A stretch of DNA of 64,000 nt from Solimonas sp. SE-A11 (GTDB taxonomy: Bacteria > Pseudomonadota > Gammaproteobacteria > Nevskiales > Nevskiaceae). Location of the stretch: positions 62,001 to 126,000 of the forward strand of contig NZ_JAUASX010000014.1 of assembly GCF_030345715.1 (NCBI RefSeq), in the 5' to 3' direction. The position numbers and the translations under genes are program-made. Under the pieces are notes generated by a model, which saw nothing but the letters and a program-made list of their open reading frames with translations, searched no databases and was not told the origin of the DNA. This document shows positions 44,788 to 54,343 of the stretch, piece by piece (within the stretch, counting starts at the first letter, position 1; each line of letters starts with the position of its first letter).

Positions 44788-47637
44788 TCAGTTCGGCTTG
44801 CCGGCAGTCAGAGCGGCACGAACCAGCTCCTCCTGCTCCTTCTGGTGCACCTTGAGATAACCCACCGCGGTGCTCGACGAGCCCACGCGGGTGACGTAGA
44901 GCAGGCGGTGCTGCGGCTGCACATGCGCGGCGAGGCGGTGCTTGATCTGGTACCACGCGCCCTGGTTCTCGGGCTCCTCCTGGCACCACACCACGTCCTT
45001 GGCGTTGGGATACTTGGCCAACGCCTCCTCGAAGCCATCCTTGGGGAACGGATAAAGCTGCTCGATGCGCACCAGCGCGACGTTGTAGGACTTCTCCTTC
45101 TCGCGCGCCTGGAACAGGTCGAAGTAGACCTTGCCCGAGCAGAACACGACGCGCGTGACCTTGGCCGCGTCGAGCTTCTCGGTCTCCTGGATCACGGTCT
45201 GGAAGCGGCCCTTGGTCAGGTCTTCCAGCGTCGACACCGACAGTGGATGGCGCAGCAGGCTCTTGGGCGTCATCACGATCAGCGGCAGGCGGTAGTTGCG
45301 CTTCACCTGGCGACGCAGCATGTGGAACATCTGCGCCGGCGTGGAGGGCACGCAGACCTGCTGGTTGTTCTCGGCACAGAGCTGCAGCCACCGCTCCAGG
45401 CGGCCCGAGGAATGCTCCGGGCCCTGGCCTTCGTAGCCGTGCGGCAGGAACACCGTGAGGCCGCAGAGACGTCCCCACTTGGAGAAGCCGGAAGCGATGA
45501 ACTGGTCGAACAGCACCTGCGCGCCGTTGGCGAAGTCACCGAACTGCGCTTCCCACACCACCAGGGTTTCCGGGTCGGTGGTGGCGTAGCCGTATTCGAA
45601 GCCCAGCACACCCTCTTCCGACAGCAGCGTGTCGTTGACCGAGAAGCGATGCTCGCCCGGTACCAGCGTCTTCAGGGCGGTGTGGCGTGCGCCGTTCTTG
45701 TAGTCATGCACGGTGGCATGGCGGTGGAAGAAGGTGCCGCGCTGCACGTCCTGACCACAGAGACGCACGTCGAAACCTTCGTTGAGGTTGGCGGCGTAGG
45801 CCATGGTCTCGGCAAAGCCCCAGTCCATCGGCAGGTCACCGGCCGCCATGCGTGCGCGGTCCTCGTAAATCTTCTGCACTCGCGGATGCAGCGTGAAGCC
45901 TTCCGGCAATGACAGCAGCTTGCCGGACAGGGTCTGCACCTGGTCACGGGTCACCGAGGTGTCGGTCGGCGTATCCCAGCCGCCCTCGCGGTACTTGGTC
46001 CAGTTGACGGTGTGCTTGTTGCCCACCAGGCCCAGCGTGATGCGGGCGATGTTCTCGCCCTTGTCGAGACCGGTGCGGTAGGCCTTGGTCAGCTCCTCGG
46101 CGTCGCCGCGGACGATGGCGCCCTCTTCCTCCAGCTTCCTGGCGTAAAGGGTCATGGTGGTCGGGTGCTTCTTGACCGCCTCGTACATCACCGGGCTGGT
46201 CACGGACGGCTCGTCGGCCTCGTTGTGACCCCAGCGACGGTAGCAGCAGATGTCGACGATGACGTCCTTGTGGAACTCGTTGCGGAAGTCCATCGCCAGG
46301 CGTGTGACGAACACCACGGCCTCCGGGTCATCACCGTTGACGTGGAACACCGGCGCTTCCAGCATCTTGGCTAGGTCGGTGCAGTAACGCGAGGTGCGCG
46401 CCTCGCGGCCCGGCTCGGCCTCGATCGGATTCGGCGTGGTGAAACCGATCTGGTTGTTGACGATCACGTGCAGCGTGCCGCCGGTGCTGTAGCCCTTGGA
46501 GTGCGACAGCTGCAGCGTCTCCATGACCACGCCCTGGCCGGCGAAGGCCGCGTCGCCGTGGATCAGGATCGGCACCACACGCTGGCCGATGTCGTCACCG
46601 CGCGCCACCTGGCGTGCCTTGACGCTTCCCTCCACCACCGGGTTGACGATCTCCAGGTGCGAGGGGTTGAAAGCGAGCACGAGGTGCAGGCGCTTGCCGG
46701 CCACTTCGACGTCGGTCGAGAAGCCCATGTGGTACTTCACGTCGCCGGCGCGGCTCAGGGACTCGGCGGAGTACTTGCCCTCGAACTCGGCGAACAGGTC
46801 CGCCGGGGACTTGCCCAGCAGGTTGACCAGCACGTTGAGGCGGCCACGGTGGGCCATGCCGATCACGACTTCCTCGACGTCACGCGCGGCACAGCCCTGC
46901 AGCACCTCGTCCAGCGCCGGGATCAGCGAGTCGCCGCCTTCCAGCGAAAAGCGCTTCTGGCCGACGTACTTGTTGTGCAGGTAACGCTCCAGGCCCTCGG
47001 CGGCCACGAGTTGCTTGAAGACTTCCTTCTTGCGGTCCGCGGTCAGCTTGGGCTGGAAGGCGGTGGTCTCGAGGCGCTGCTGGATCCAGCGCTTCTGCGC
47101 CGTCTCCGTGATGTACATGTACTCGGCGCCGATGGTATCGGTGTAGACCGCCTTCAGCAGCTTGATGATGTCCTTCAGCGGCAGGCGGTCGGGGCCGGCC
47201 AGCGAGCCGGTGTTGAACACCGTCTCGAAGTCCTCGGGGCCCAGGCCGTGGAAGGCCGGATCGAGGTCGCGCACCGGATCGACCGGGGCCAGGCCCAGCG
47301 GATCGAGCTTGGCCACCTGGTGGCCGCGGACGCGGTAGTAGTTGATCAATCGCAGGACGCCGGCCTGCTTCTCGGCGGCGCGGGCATCGAAGCCCGCCTC
47401 GGCGGCCGCGACGCGGCGCGGCTCGCGCGCCATGCGCTCGAAGCGCGCCAGCACCTCGCTGTGGGCGACCTCGCGCGGTGCGCTCTGGTCCTGCACGTTG
47501 CGGAAGTAGGCCCGCCAGCCCGGATCGACCGAATCCGGATCCTCAAGGAACTGCTCGTAATACGCCTCGACATAGGGCGCGTTGGCACCCTGTATGGAGG
47601 AAGATTCGATGAAACTCTGATACTTGCTTGTCGCCAT
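44788..47637 (-). CDS. sucA: 2-oxoglutarate dehydrogenase E1 component
   Basis: Thiamine-diphosphate-dependent decarboxylase of the TCA cycle. 949 residues. N-terminal helical segment (SSSIQGANAPYVEAYYEQFL), ThDP-binding region (IGMAHRGRLNVL; HGDAAFAGQGVV; NNQIGFTTPNP) and transketolase-like pyrimidine domain (EAQFGDFANGAQVLFDQFI). The ATG at 47637 has AGGA upstream and gives the family start; 11 extra residues upstream are unlikely. First gene of sucAB. Confidence 0.97.
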   Translation of the reverse strand: MATSKYQSFIESSSIQGANAPYVEAYYEQFLEDPDSVDPGWRAYFRNVQDQSAPREVAHSEVLARFERMAREPRRVAAAEAGFDARAAEKQAGVLRLINYYRVRGHQVAKLDPLGLAPVDPVRDLDPAFHGLGPEDFETVFNTGSLAGPDRLPLKDIIKLLKAVYTDTIGAEYMYITETAQKRWIQQRLETTAFQPKLTADRKKEVFKQLVAAEGLERYLHNKYVGQKRFSLEGGDSLIPALDEVLQGCAARDVEEVVIGMAHRGRLNVLVNLLGKSPADLFAEFEGKYSAESLSRAGDVKYHMGFSTDVEVAGKRLHLVLAFNPSHLEIVNPVVEGSVKARQVARGDDIGQRVVPILIHGDAAFAGQGVVMETLQLSHSKGYSTGGTLHVIVNNQIGFTTPNPIEAEPGREARTSRYCTDLAKMLEAPVFHVNGDDPEAVVFVTRLAMDFRNEFHKDVIVDICCYRRWGHNEADEPSVTSPVMYEAVKKHPTTMTLYARKLEEEGAIVRGDAEELTKAYRTGLDKGENIARITLGLVGNKHTVNWTKYREGGWDTPTDTSVTRDQVQTLSGKLLSLPEGFTLHPRVQKIYEDRARMAAGDLPMDWGFAETMAYAANLNEGFDVRLCGQDVQRGTFFHRHATVHDYKNGARHTALKTLVPGEHRFSVNDTLLSEEGVLGFEYGYATTDPETLVVWEAQFGDFANGAQVLFDQFIASGFSKWGRLCGLTVFLPHGYEGQGPEHSSGRLERWLQLCAENNQQVCVPSTPAQMFHMLRRQVKRNYRLPLIVMTPKSLLRHPLSVSTLEDLTKGRFQTVIQETEKLDAAKVTRVVFCSGKVYFDLFQAREKEKSYNVALVRIEQLYPFPKDGFEEALAKYPNAKDVVWCQEEPENQGAWYQIKHRLAAHVQPQHRLLYVTRVGSSSTAVGYLKVHQKEQEELVRAALTAGKPN

Positions 47638-47684
47638 ATCCTGTCCTTCGATGTGCCTTCCTCCGCGCAAAGGGCGTCGCGGGG

Positions 47685-48593
47685 TCAGCCTTGCTTCTTT
47701 TCCTTGGGGGCGAGGGAATTCAGGTCCGCCGCCATGTCTTTCATGTATCGGGTGAACTCGCCACCGATCTCTTCGTGTTTCAGGCCGTACTCGACGTTGG
47801 CCTTGAGATAGCCCAGCTTCGAGCCGCAGTCATAGCGCGTGCCTTCGAACTCGTAGGCCAGCACCGTCTGCTCCTGGATCATCATGCTGATCGCGTCGGT
47901 CAGCTGGATCTCGCCACCGGCACCGCGCGGAGTGCGCTCCAGCAGCTTGAAGATGCGCGGGGTCAGGATGTAGCGGCCGACCACCGCCAGGTCGCTGGGG
48001 GCGTCTTCCTTCTTGGGCTTCTCGACGATGCGGCGGACTTCGCCCAGGCCCGGCGCGACCGGCTGGACCTCGACAACGCCGTAGCTGGAGATCTCGTCCT
48101 TGGGGACCTTCTGCACCGCGACCACGCTGGTGCCGTACTCCTGGTAGACGCGCTGCATCTGCGCCAGGCAGGGGCGCAGCTTGCCGTCGATCAGGTCGTC
48201 CGCCAGAATCACCGAGAAGTCCTCGTCGCCCACCGCGGGCCAAGCGCAGAGTACGGCGTGGCCCAGGCCCAGCGCCTCAGCCTGACGGATGAAGATGCAG
48301 GTCACGCCCGGCGGCAGCACCTCGCGCACGATGGCGAGCAGCTTTTCCTTGCCACGCTGCTCCAGCTCGGTCTCGAGCTCATAGGCCTTGTCGAAGTGGT
48401 CCATGATGGAGTTCTTCGAACGGCCCGTGATGAAGATCAGCTCCTCGGCACCGGCGCTGATCGCCTCCTGCACCGCGTACTGGATGAGGGGCTTGTCGAC
48501 GATCGGCAGCATTTCCTTGGCAATCGCCTTGGTTGCCGGCAGGAATCGGGTGCCGAGGCCGGCGACGGGGAAGACTGCTTTACGGATCCGCAT
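47685..48593 (-). CDS. galU: UTP-glucose-1-phosphate uridylyltransferase
   Basis: Makes UDP-glucose for polysaccharide and lipid-linked sugars. 302 residues. Nucleotide-binding motif FPVAGLGTRFLPATKAIAKE at residues 7-26, then EMLPIVDKPLIQY, and VEKPKKEDAPS in the C-terminal half. On the same strand as sucA, 48 bases upstream of its start, but functionally separate. Confidence 0.97.
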   Translation of the reverse strand: MRIRKAVFPVAGLGTRFLPATKAIAKEMLPIVDKPLIQYAVQEAISAGAEELIFITGRSKNSIMDHFDKAYELETELEQRGKEKLLAIVREVLPPGVTCIFIRQAEALGLGHAVLCAWPAVGDEDFSVILADDLIDGKLRPCLAQMQRVYQEYGTSVVAVQKVPKDEISSYGVVEVQPVAPGLGEVRRIVEKPKKEDAPSDLAVVGRYILTPRIFKLLERTPRGAGGEIQLTDAISMMIQEQTVLAYEFEGTRYDCGSKLGYLKANVEYGLKHEEIGGEFTRYMKDMAADLNSLAPKEKKQG

Positions 48594-48654
48594 GGACTGC
48601 TCCTGGGAATCTCTTTGTGTTTTCGCTGCTTGAGCGCCGATTTTAACGCAAGTT

Positions 48655-49497
48655 TCAGCGCAGCGAGCCGCTCAGGTGGACCTTGTCGGAATTGCGAGCC
48701 AGCAAGGCGAAGTCGAGCAGGTCACCGTTGCGCTGGTATTTCACCGCAACCTTGGCCGGCAGGAACACCGGCTGCTTGAAGGACACGTCCAGCACGGACG
48801 GTTGGCGCCCCAGCCCCGGCTGCAGCAGTGCGGCGCAGCGGGCCAGCGACCACATGCCGTGGGCAATATGCCGCTTGAAGCCCAGCAGCTTGGCGGTCGA
48901 GGCGTACAGGTGGATCGGGTTGTAGTCGCCCGACACCGCGGCGTAGCGGCGGCCCTGGTTCTCGGGCACGTCCAGGGTCAGGTACTCGGCCAACTGAGCC
49001 GGCGGCACGGAAGGACGGCTGCCGCCACCCTGCTTGGGCCCCGGCATGCGGTGCAGCACGCCCATGGTGCAGGTGTAGAGCACCTCGCCCTCCAGGCTGA
49101 ATTCGATCACCAGCTCGAACTCCAGGCCAGCCTTGACGCGGCGGGTGTCGCCGGTGCGCACGCTCACGGCATAGGACTCGTCGGCGCGCAGCGGCCGCTT
49201 CTGCTCGATCAGGTTGCGCACGTGGACAATGCCCAGCATGGGCAGCGGGAACTCCGGCTGCGACATCAGGTGCATCGCCAGCGGGTTGGCCAGCACCGCC
49301 GGGTAGGTGATCGGCAGGGTATCGCCCGGCTCGAAGCCGCAGACCTGGCAGTAGGCGGCGAGCTTGGCCGGATCGGCGCGCAGGCTGGCAATGCCGGTGG
49401 ACAGGGCGGGAATCTGGGGATCGCGGCCCGGCTTGCGCCGGCCGGTGCCGGCAGCCTTCAGCAGCAACGGCAGCGCGGAGGGAACTTGTTCAAGCAT
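48655..49497 (-). CDS. MaoC-like dehydratase / acyl hydratase
   Basis: 280-residue MaoC hot-dog-fold protein, probably an enoyl-CoA/(R)-3-hydroxyacyl hydratase or related. The hydratase-2 type motif is present near the C-terminus: DYNPIHLYASTAKLLGF with HGMWSLAR. An N-terminal hot-dog half without the motif precedes it, as in fused two-domain hydratases. Start chosen at the ATG at 49497; a TTG five codons upstream is possible. Between ccmI and galU on the same strand; could join the ccm transcript by read-through. Confidence 0.82.
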   Translation of the reverse strand: MLEQVPSALPLLLKAAGTGRRKPGRDPQIPALSTGIASLRADPAKLAAYCQVCGFEPGDTLPITYPAVLANPLAMHLMSQPEFPLPMLGIVHVRNLIEQKRPLRADESYAVSVRTGDTRRVKAGLEFELVIEFSLEGEVLYTCTMGVLHRMPGPKQGGGSRPSVPPAQLAEYLTLDVPENQGRRYAAVSGDYNPIHLYASTAKLLGFKRHIAHGMWSLARCAALLQPGLGRQPSVLDVSFKQPVFLPAKVAVKYQRNGDLLDFALLARNSDKVHLSGSLR

Positions 49498-49524
49498 GGT
49501 ATTGATCGGCAAGGGAAAAACTCT

Positions 49525-50778
49525 TCAGGGCACGACCCGGTCGATGGTCAGTGCAATGGGCTGTGCGGATTCTACTCTTGAAACCGTACGGCTTCCTTCC
49601 CAATCGCCCGATTCGGCCTTCACACCTCCGCCGGCCGTGATCCGGGCCGTCACGGTCCAGCGATCGAACTGCGACAGCTTGAGCTGCGGCATCATCGCCA
49701 TGCTGTCGTCCAGCACCACCTCCAGCGGCAGCTTTGCCCCCGGCAGGCGCTGTACCGCCAGCGGCATCGGCGGCCCCTGCTCGGCCTTGGCGAACACGAA
49801 CAGCATGCTGCCCGGCGGCGCCTTGGCCGCCAGTTCGGCAGAGAGGGCCACCTTCACCTGCAACCGCGGGCCCTCGCCCGCCGGCACCTGCGCCGTTGCC
49901 TCGGCCTGGGCCGCGACCGGAGCAGCCGGCGCCGCGGCGGGCTCGCCCAGGGCCTGCGCCAACTGGACCAGCTGGGCCTCCAACACCTGGCGCAGCTCCG
50001 GCGGCAGCTCCTGCCGCGACAGGCGCTGCCAGTGATCACGCGCCGCCGGCAGGTCGCGGGCCTGCGCGGCTGCAAGGCCGGCGTACCACAGCCCCTTGCC
50101 ATTCTCCGGATCCAGCTTCAGGGCCTGCTGGAACAGCTCCTGCGGGCGCCCCATGAGATCGCGGTCCCGCGCCAGCCCCAGGGACTCGCCTTCCGCCACC
50201 AGCAGGTCGGCTTCCGGCTGCGGCAGGCGCTTGTTGAGCTCGGCGTAGGCACGCGCGGCATCGGCGTAGCGCTCCATGACGAAGTAGGACCGGCCCAGCA
50301 TGGCCCAGCCCTCCAGGTCGTCCGGGCTCTGCTCGAGCTTGGCAGCCAGCTTGTCCACCATTTCGCCCACCGCGTCCTGCTGTGCGGCACCCGGGTTCAC
50401 GGCGGCCAGGGCCACCAGCTCCTGGGTACGCCAGCTGCCCTGCTGCCAGTAGAAGACACCGGCAAAAACCGCCAGCACCACCACGACCACGGCGGTCGTC
50501 GCCCAGCGACGTCGGTCACTCTCCACCGGCGCCTCGGACGGCTGCTCGGCATCCTGCAGCAGGCGTGCCGCCAGCTCCTGCTTGAGCTGGGCAGCGGACT
50601 CGGCCTCGATCACGCCGGCTTCCGCCTCGGCGTCGATCTCGGCCAGTCGCGAGCGGTATACGGCGACGTTGGCCGTCTTGCGGCGCAGCAGGGCAGCGCC
50701 GGGCGCACGCCAGTAGGGTCGGGTCAGCCACAGGCAGGCCAGCAGCAGCAGGGCTGCCATGCCCAGGTACGCGAGCAT
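49525..50778 (-). CDS. ccmI: Cytochrome c maturation protein CcmI
   Basis: Holds apocytochrome c for heme ligation with CcmF and CcmH. 417 residues: two N-terminal transmembrane segments (residues 1-20 and about 85-105), a coiled region between them (AEIDAEAEAGVIEAE), TPR repeats (DLEGWAMLGRSYFVMERYADAARAYAELN), and a C-terminal beta-rich domain (FVFAKAEQGPPMPLAVQRL). The ATG overlaps the ccmH stop by one base. Last ccm gene. Confidence 0.92.
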   Translation of the reverse strand: MLAYLGMAALLLLACLWLTRPYWRAPGAALLRRKTANVAVYRSRLAEIDAEAEAGVIEAESAAQLKQELAARLLQDAEQPSEAPVESDRRRWATTAVVVVVLAVFAGVFYWQQGSWRTQELVALAAVNPGAAQQDAVGEMVDKLAAKLEQSPDDLEGWAMLGRSYFVMERYADAARAYAELNKRLPQPEADLLVAEGESLGLARDRDLMGRPQELFQQALKLDPENGKGLWYAGLAAAQARDLPAARDHWQRLSRQELPPELRQVLEAQLVQLAQALGEPAAAPAAPVAAQAEATAQVPAGEGPRLQVKVALSAELAAKAPPGSMLFVFAKAEQGPPMPLAVQRLPGAKLPLEVVLDDSMAMMPQLKLSQFDRWTVTARITAGGGVKAESGDWEGSRTVSRVESAQPIALTIDRVVP

Positions 50779-51260
50779 CACGGACGGTCCTCGTCGAGCA
50801 GTTTCTGCAGCGCCTGGGGATCGGGCGCGGCGGGGGTGATGGCGGCCGCGTTGCGGCGGCGCAGCAGCTGACGCAGGGCGATGGCCAGCGCGCCCAGCAG
50901 CAGTAGGAAGGGGCCGGCCCACAGGAACACGGTGTTGCGCTGGACCGGCGGCTTGTACAACACGAAGTCGCCGTAGCGGGCCGTCATGTAGTGGCGGATA
51001 TCATCGTCGCTGCGGCCCTCGGCGATCTGACGCTCCACCTGGGAACGCAGGTCCTGCGCCAGCGGCGCATTGGAATCGGCGATGGTCTGGTTCTGGCAGA
51101 CCAGGCAGCGCAACTCGTGGATCAGGCGGCGGTAGCGCTCCTGCTGCCCGGCATCCAGTGTCGCCTGAACGGTCAGCGGCGGCTCCTCGGCCTGCGGCTG
51201 GGCGGCGGCCAGCACCGGCAGGGCCAGCAGCAGGGCCAGCGCCCAGTGCCTCGGGCTCAC
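50778..51260 (-). CDS. ccmH: Cytochrome c maturation protein CcmH
   Basis: Thiol-reducing factor in cytochrome c heme attachment, 160 residues. Signal peptide (LALLLALPVLAAAQ), the redox motif LRCLVCQN, then a conserved helical block (DIRHYMTARYGDFVLYKP) and a C-terminal transmembrane segment (VFLWAGPFLLLLGALAIAL). GTG start overlapping the ccmG stop (GTGA). Confidence 0.95.
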   Translation of the reverse strand: MSPRHWALALLLALPVLAAAQPQAEEPPLTVQATLDAGQQERYRRLIHELRCLVCQNQTIADSNAPLAQDLRSQVERQIAEGRSDDDIRHYMTARYGDFVLYKPPVQRNTVFLWAGPFLLLLGALAIALRQLLRRRNAAAITPAAPDPQALQKLLDEDRP

Positions 51261-51772
51261 GACTTCTGCCCCTGCAGCAGCGGCCTGATCTTCTCGGTCC
51301 AGGCCTGCTCGGTCATGGGGCCGATCTGCTTGTAGACGATGGTACCGTTGGCATCGAGCACGAAGGTCTCGGGCACCCCGTAGACTCCCCAGTCCAGTCC
51401 GGCCGTGCCCTGTGCGTCCAGCACCACGCGGCGATAAGGATTGCCATGCCGCTGCAGCCACTGCCGCGCGGCCTCGTCGGTGTCCTTGTAGTCCATGCCG
51501 ATGATTTCGACACCCTCGCCCGCCAGCTTGACCAGCAAGGGATGCTCGACACGGCAGCCGGCACACCAGCTGGCCCAGAAGTTGACCAGCACGGGGCGGC
51601 CCTTGAGATCGTCCTGCGTGTAGCGCTGCGGCTCGCCGAGCAGCGCCAGATCGAAGGCGGGTGCGGGCTTGCCGACCAGCGGCGACGGCACCTCGCGAGG
51701 ATCGCGCGTCAGGCCGATGCCAAGGAACACCAGCAGGACCACCAGCAGCGCCGCCGGGATCAGGAAGCGCAT
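51257..51772 (-). CDS. ccmG: Thiol:disulfide interchange protein CcmG (DsbE)
   Basis: Membrane-anchored periplasmic thioredoxin that reduces CcmH and apocytochrome. 171 residues: N-terminal anchor (IPAALLVVLLVFLGIGL), the thioredoxin active site NFWASWCAGC, and the cis-Pro loop GVPETFVLD. The acidic Gly-rich TlpA/DsbE insert is present around DYKDTDEA. ATG overlaps the ccmF stop (TGATG). Confidence 0.95.
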   Translation of the reverse strand: MRFLIPAALLVVLLVFLGIGLTRDPREVPSPLVGKPAPAFDLALLGEPQRYTQDDLKGRPVLVNFWASWCAGCRVEHPLLVKLAGEGVEIIGMDYKDTDEAARQWLQRHGNPYRRVVLDAQGTAGLDWGVYGVPETFVLDANGTIVYKQIGPMTEQAWTEKIRPLLQGQKS

Positions 51773-53745
51773 CAGGCGCCCACCTTGCCGTCGGCGCCCA
51801 CCGGGGCCTGCGCCAGCTTCGTCAGCCGGTAGCGACGGTCCGACGCGGCCAGGATGCCGCCGAAGAACATGATGAAGCCGCCCCACCAGACCAACTGCAT
51901 CGCCGGCTTGTAGTACATGCGCAGGCTCCAGTCGCCGTTGTCGAAGGGCTCACCCAGGGCGACGTAGAGATCGCGGATGGGAGACTCATCCACCGCGGCC
52001 TCGGTCATCACACTCTGCTGGGCGCGATACAGGCGCTTCTCCGGATGCAGGATGGTGATGCTGGCACCGTCGCGCGTGACCTCGACGGTGCCGCGGTCGG
52101 CATCGTAGTTAGGGCCACGCACCGGGTCCACGCCGCGCAGGAAGTACTGGTAGCCATGCAGCTCGGCCGACTCGCCGGCCGCCAGGCGCACGTCGCGCTC
52201 CACGCTGTAGAGGCTGACGAAAGCCACGCCCAGCACCCAGACGCCGAGGCCGATGTGCGCCATGGTCATGCCCCAGACACTGCGCGGCACGGAAGACAGG
52301 CCATTAAGCAGCGAGCGCTTGGCGCGCACGCGGCCCCAGAGATCATGCACCGAGGTCAGCAGAACCCAGCAGCCGAGCAGCACGCCGCCGAACACCGCGA
52401 AACCGATGCCATCCACCCACAGGAACGGCAGGACGATGGCCAGCAGGACGGCCAAGGCGGCCGGCCAGCGCAGCTGGCGTACCACCTCCTTGAGCTTGGC
52501 ACGCTTCCAGCCCACCGCCATGCCCAGTCCGAGCAGTACCGCCAGCGGCGCGGTCAGCGGGATGAAGACCGCATTGAAATACGGCGGACCGACCGAGATC
52601 TTGCCCATGCCCAGGGCATCGACGAACAAGGGGTAAAGGGTTCCCAGGAATACCGCGGCGGCAGCCACCACCAGGAAGACGTTGTTCAGCAGCAGCAGTC
52701 CTTCACGCGAGAAGAAGGCCAGGTCGCCGTCGCTCTTCAGCCGCGGCGCGCGCCAGGCGTAGAGCGAGAAGGCACTACCCAGCACCACCGCGAGGAAGCC
52801 CAAGATGTAGACGCCGCGCGCCGGATCGGTGGCGAAGGCATGCACCGACACCAGCACGCCGGAGCGCACCAGGAAGGTGCCGAGCAGCGACAGCGAGAAG
52901 GCGATGATCGCCAGCAGCACGGTCCAGGATTTCAGCAGGCCGCGCTTCTCGGTGACCGCCAGCGAGTGGATCAGCGCGGTGCCGACCAGCCAGGGCATGA
53001 AGGAGGCGTTCTCCACCGGGTCCCAGAACCACCAGCCACCCCAGCCCAGCTCGTGGTAGGCCCACCAGGAGCCCAGCGTGATGCCCATGGTCAGGAACAG
53101 CCAGGCGGTGGTGGTCCAGGGACGCGTCCAGCGCGCCCAGGCGCCGTCGAGCCGGCCCGAAACCAGCGCGGCGATGGCGAAGGCGAAGGCCACCGAGAAG
53201 CCGACGTAGCCCATGTAGAGCATCGGCGGATGGATGATCAGGCCAGGGTCCTGCAGCAACGGGTTGAGGTCCTTGCCGTCCGCCGGCACCGGGAAGTGGC
53301 GGTCAAAGGGGTTGGAGGTCAGCAGCATGAACGACAGGAAGCCGATCGAGATCGCGCCCAGCACCGCCAGAGTGGTGGCGGTGATGTCCGCCGGCAAGCG
53401 GCGGTTGAACACCGACACCGCACCGGTCCAGCCGGCCAGCATCAGCATCCATAGCAGCAGCGAGCCTTCATGCGCGCCCCAGACCGCGCTGATTCGGTAC
53501 ATCAGCGGCAACTCGGAATGCGAGTTGGCGGCAACGTAGGTGACCGAGAAATCCTTCTGGACGAAGGCCCAGGTCAGGCAGAGATAGGACAGGAACACCA
53601 GGGCGAACTGCACTTGGGCCGCCGATTGCCCCACTGCCATCGCCCGTGCGTCACCCTTCCACACGCCCCAGGACGGTACCAGGAACTGCAGCACCGCGAC
53701 GCCGAGCGCCACGATCAGCAGGAAATGGCCGATCTCCGGGATCAT
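51772..53745 (-). CDS. ccmF: Cytochrome c heme lyase subunit CcmF
   Basis: Large membrane protein of the heme-ligation complex, 657 residues with about fifteen hydrophobic segments. The heme-handling WWD motif is WGGWWFWDPVENASFMPWL at about residues 230-250, and flanking conserved histidines are present. Four-base overlap with ccmE. Confidence 0.97.
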   Translation of the reverse strand: MIPEIGHFLLIVALGVAVLQFLVPSWGVWKGDARAMAVGQSAAQVQFALVFLSYLCLTWAFVQKDFSVTYVAANSHSELPLMYRISAVWGAHEGSLLLWMLMLAGWTGAVSVFNRRLPADITATTLAVLGAISIGFLSFMLLTSNPFDRHFPVPADGKDLNPLLQDPGLIIHPPMLYMGYVGFSVAFAFAIAALVSGRLDGAWARWTRPWTTTAWLFLTMGITLGSWWAYHELGWGGWWFWDPVENASFMPWLVGTALIHSLAVTEKRGLLKSWTVLLAIIAFSLSLLGTFLVRSGVLVSVHAFATDPARGVYILGFLAVVLGSAFSLYAWRAPRLKSDGDLAFFSREGLLLLNNVFLVVAAAAVFLGTLYPLFVDALGMGKISVGPPYFNAVFIPLTAPLAVLLGLGMAVGWKRAKLKEVVRQLRWPAALAVLLAIVLPFLWVDGIGFAVFGGVLLGCWVLLTSVHDLWGRVRAKRSLLNGLSSVPRSVWGMTMAHIGLGVWVLGVAFVSLYSVERDVRLAAGESAELHGYQYFLRGVDPVRGPNYDADRGTVEVTRDGASITILHPEKRLYRAQQSVMTEAAVDESPIRDLYVALGEPFDNGDWSLRMYYKPAMQLVWWGGFIMFFGGILAASDRRYRLTKLAQAPVGADGKVGA

Positions 53746-54203
53746 GTGCTGCCTCCCATGGACTTGAACTGCGCGCAGGAGTGCTTGCCGTCCGGCGTCG
53801 TCAGCTTCTCGGCCAGCTCCGGCGGCATGTAGTTCTCGTCATGCTTGGCCAGCACCTCGTCGGCGACGAAGGTCTTGCCGTCCATGTGCCCCATGGCGAC
53901 CACGCCCTGCCCTTCGCGGAACAAGTCCGGCAGGATGCCTTCGTAGCGCACCGGCAGGTTGGCATCGCAGTCGGCGACGCTGAAGTTCACCACCAGGCCC
54001 TCGCCGCGCTGCACGCTGCCCTTCTCCACCAGGCCGCCCAGTCGGATACGCGCGCCCTCCGGCAGCTTGCCGCCGGCAATGTCGCTGGGGGTCTGGAAAT
54101 ACATCATGTTCTTGCTGAAGGCGGTGAAGCCCAGCACAGCGGCCACGGACAGGCCCGCCAGCAGCAGCAGGACTGCTGCCATTCGTTTTTGACGCTTGGT
54201 CAT
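53742..54203 (-). CDS. ccmE: Cytochrome c maturation heme chaperone CcmE
   Basis: Periplasmic heme chaperone that binds heme covalently and passes it to CcmF. 153 residues: N-terminal anchor (MAAVLLLLAGLSVAAVLG) and a beta-barrel with the heme-binding motif AKHDENYMPPE (His and Tyr). ATG overlaps the ccmD stop (ATGA). Confidence 0.97.
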   Translation of the reverse strand: MTKRQKRMAAVLLLLAGLSVAAVLGFTAFSKNMMYFQTPSDIAGGKLPEGARIRLGGLVEKGSVQRGEGLVVNFSVADCDANLPVRYEGILPDLFREGQGVVAMGHMDGKTFVADEVLAKHDENYMPPELAEKLTTPDGKHSCAQFKSMGGST

Positions 54204-54343
54204 TCGGATTCCGTCATTTGGCGCATCAATGCTCGTCGCGCCAGGAGGGGCGACAACGCATTCCAGGCCAATACGGCCAGGCCACAACCGAAGCTGCCCC
54301 AGACGTACAGGCCGTATCCCCCCATGGCCAGGATCTCAGACAC
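54200..54343 (-). CDS. ccmD: Cytochrome c maturation protein CcmD
   Basis: 47-residue single-span membrane protein that helps release holo-CcmE from CcmC. It reads MSEILAMGGYGLYVWGSFGC (GTG start), then a hydrophobic stretch, then basic residues LLARRALMRQ. The GGYGxYVWGS pattern is typical of CcmD. It overlaps the ccmC end by 8 bases and the ccmE start by 3, so it sits where CcmD is expected; it is too short to be noticed by length alone. Confidence 0.9.
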   Translation of the reverse strand: MSEILAMGGYGLYVWGSFGCGLAVLAWNALSPLLARRALMRQMTESE

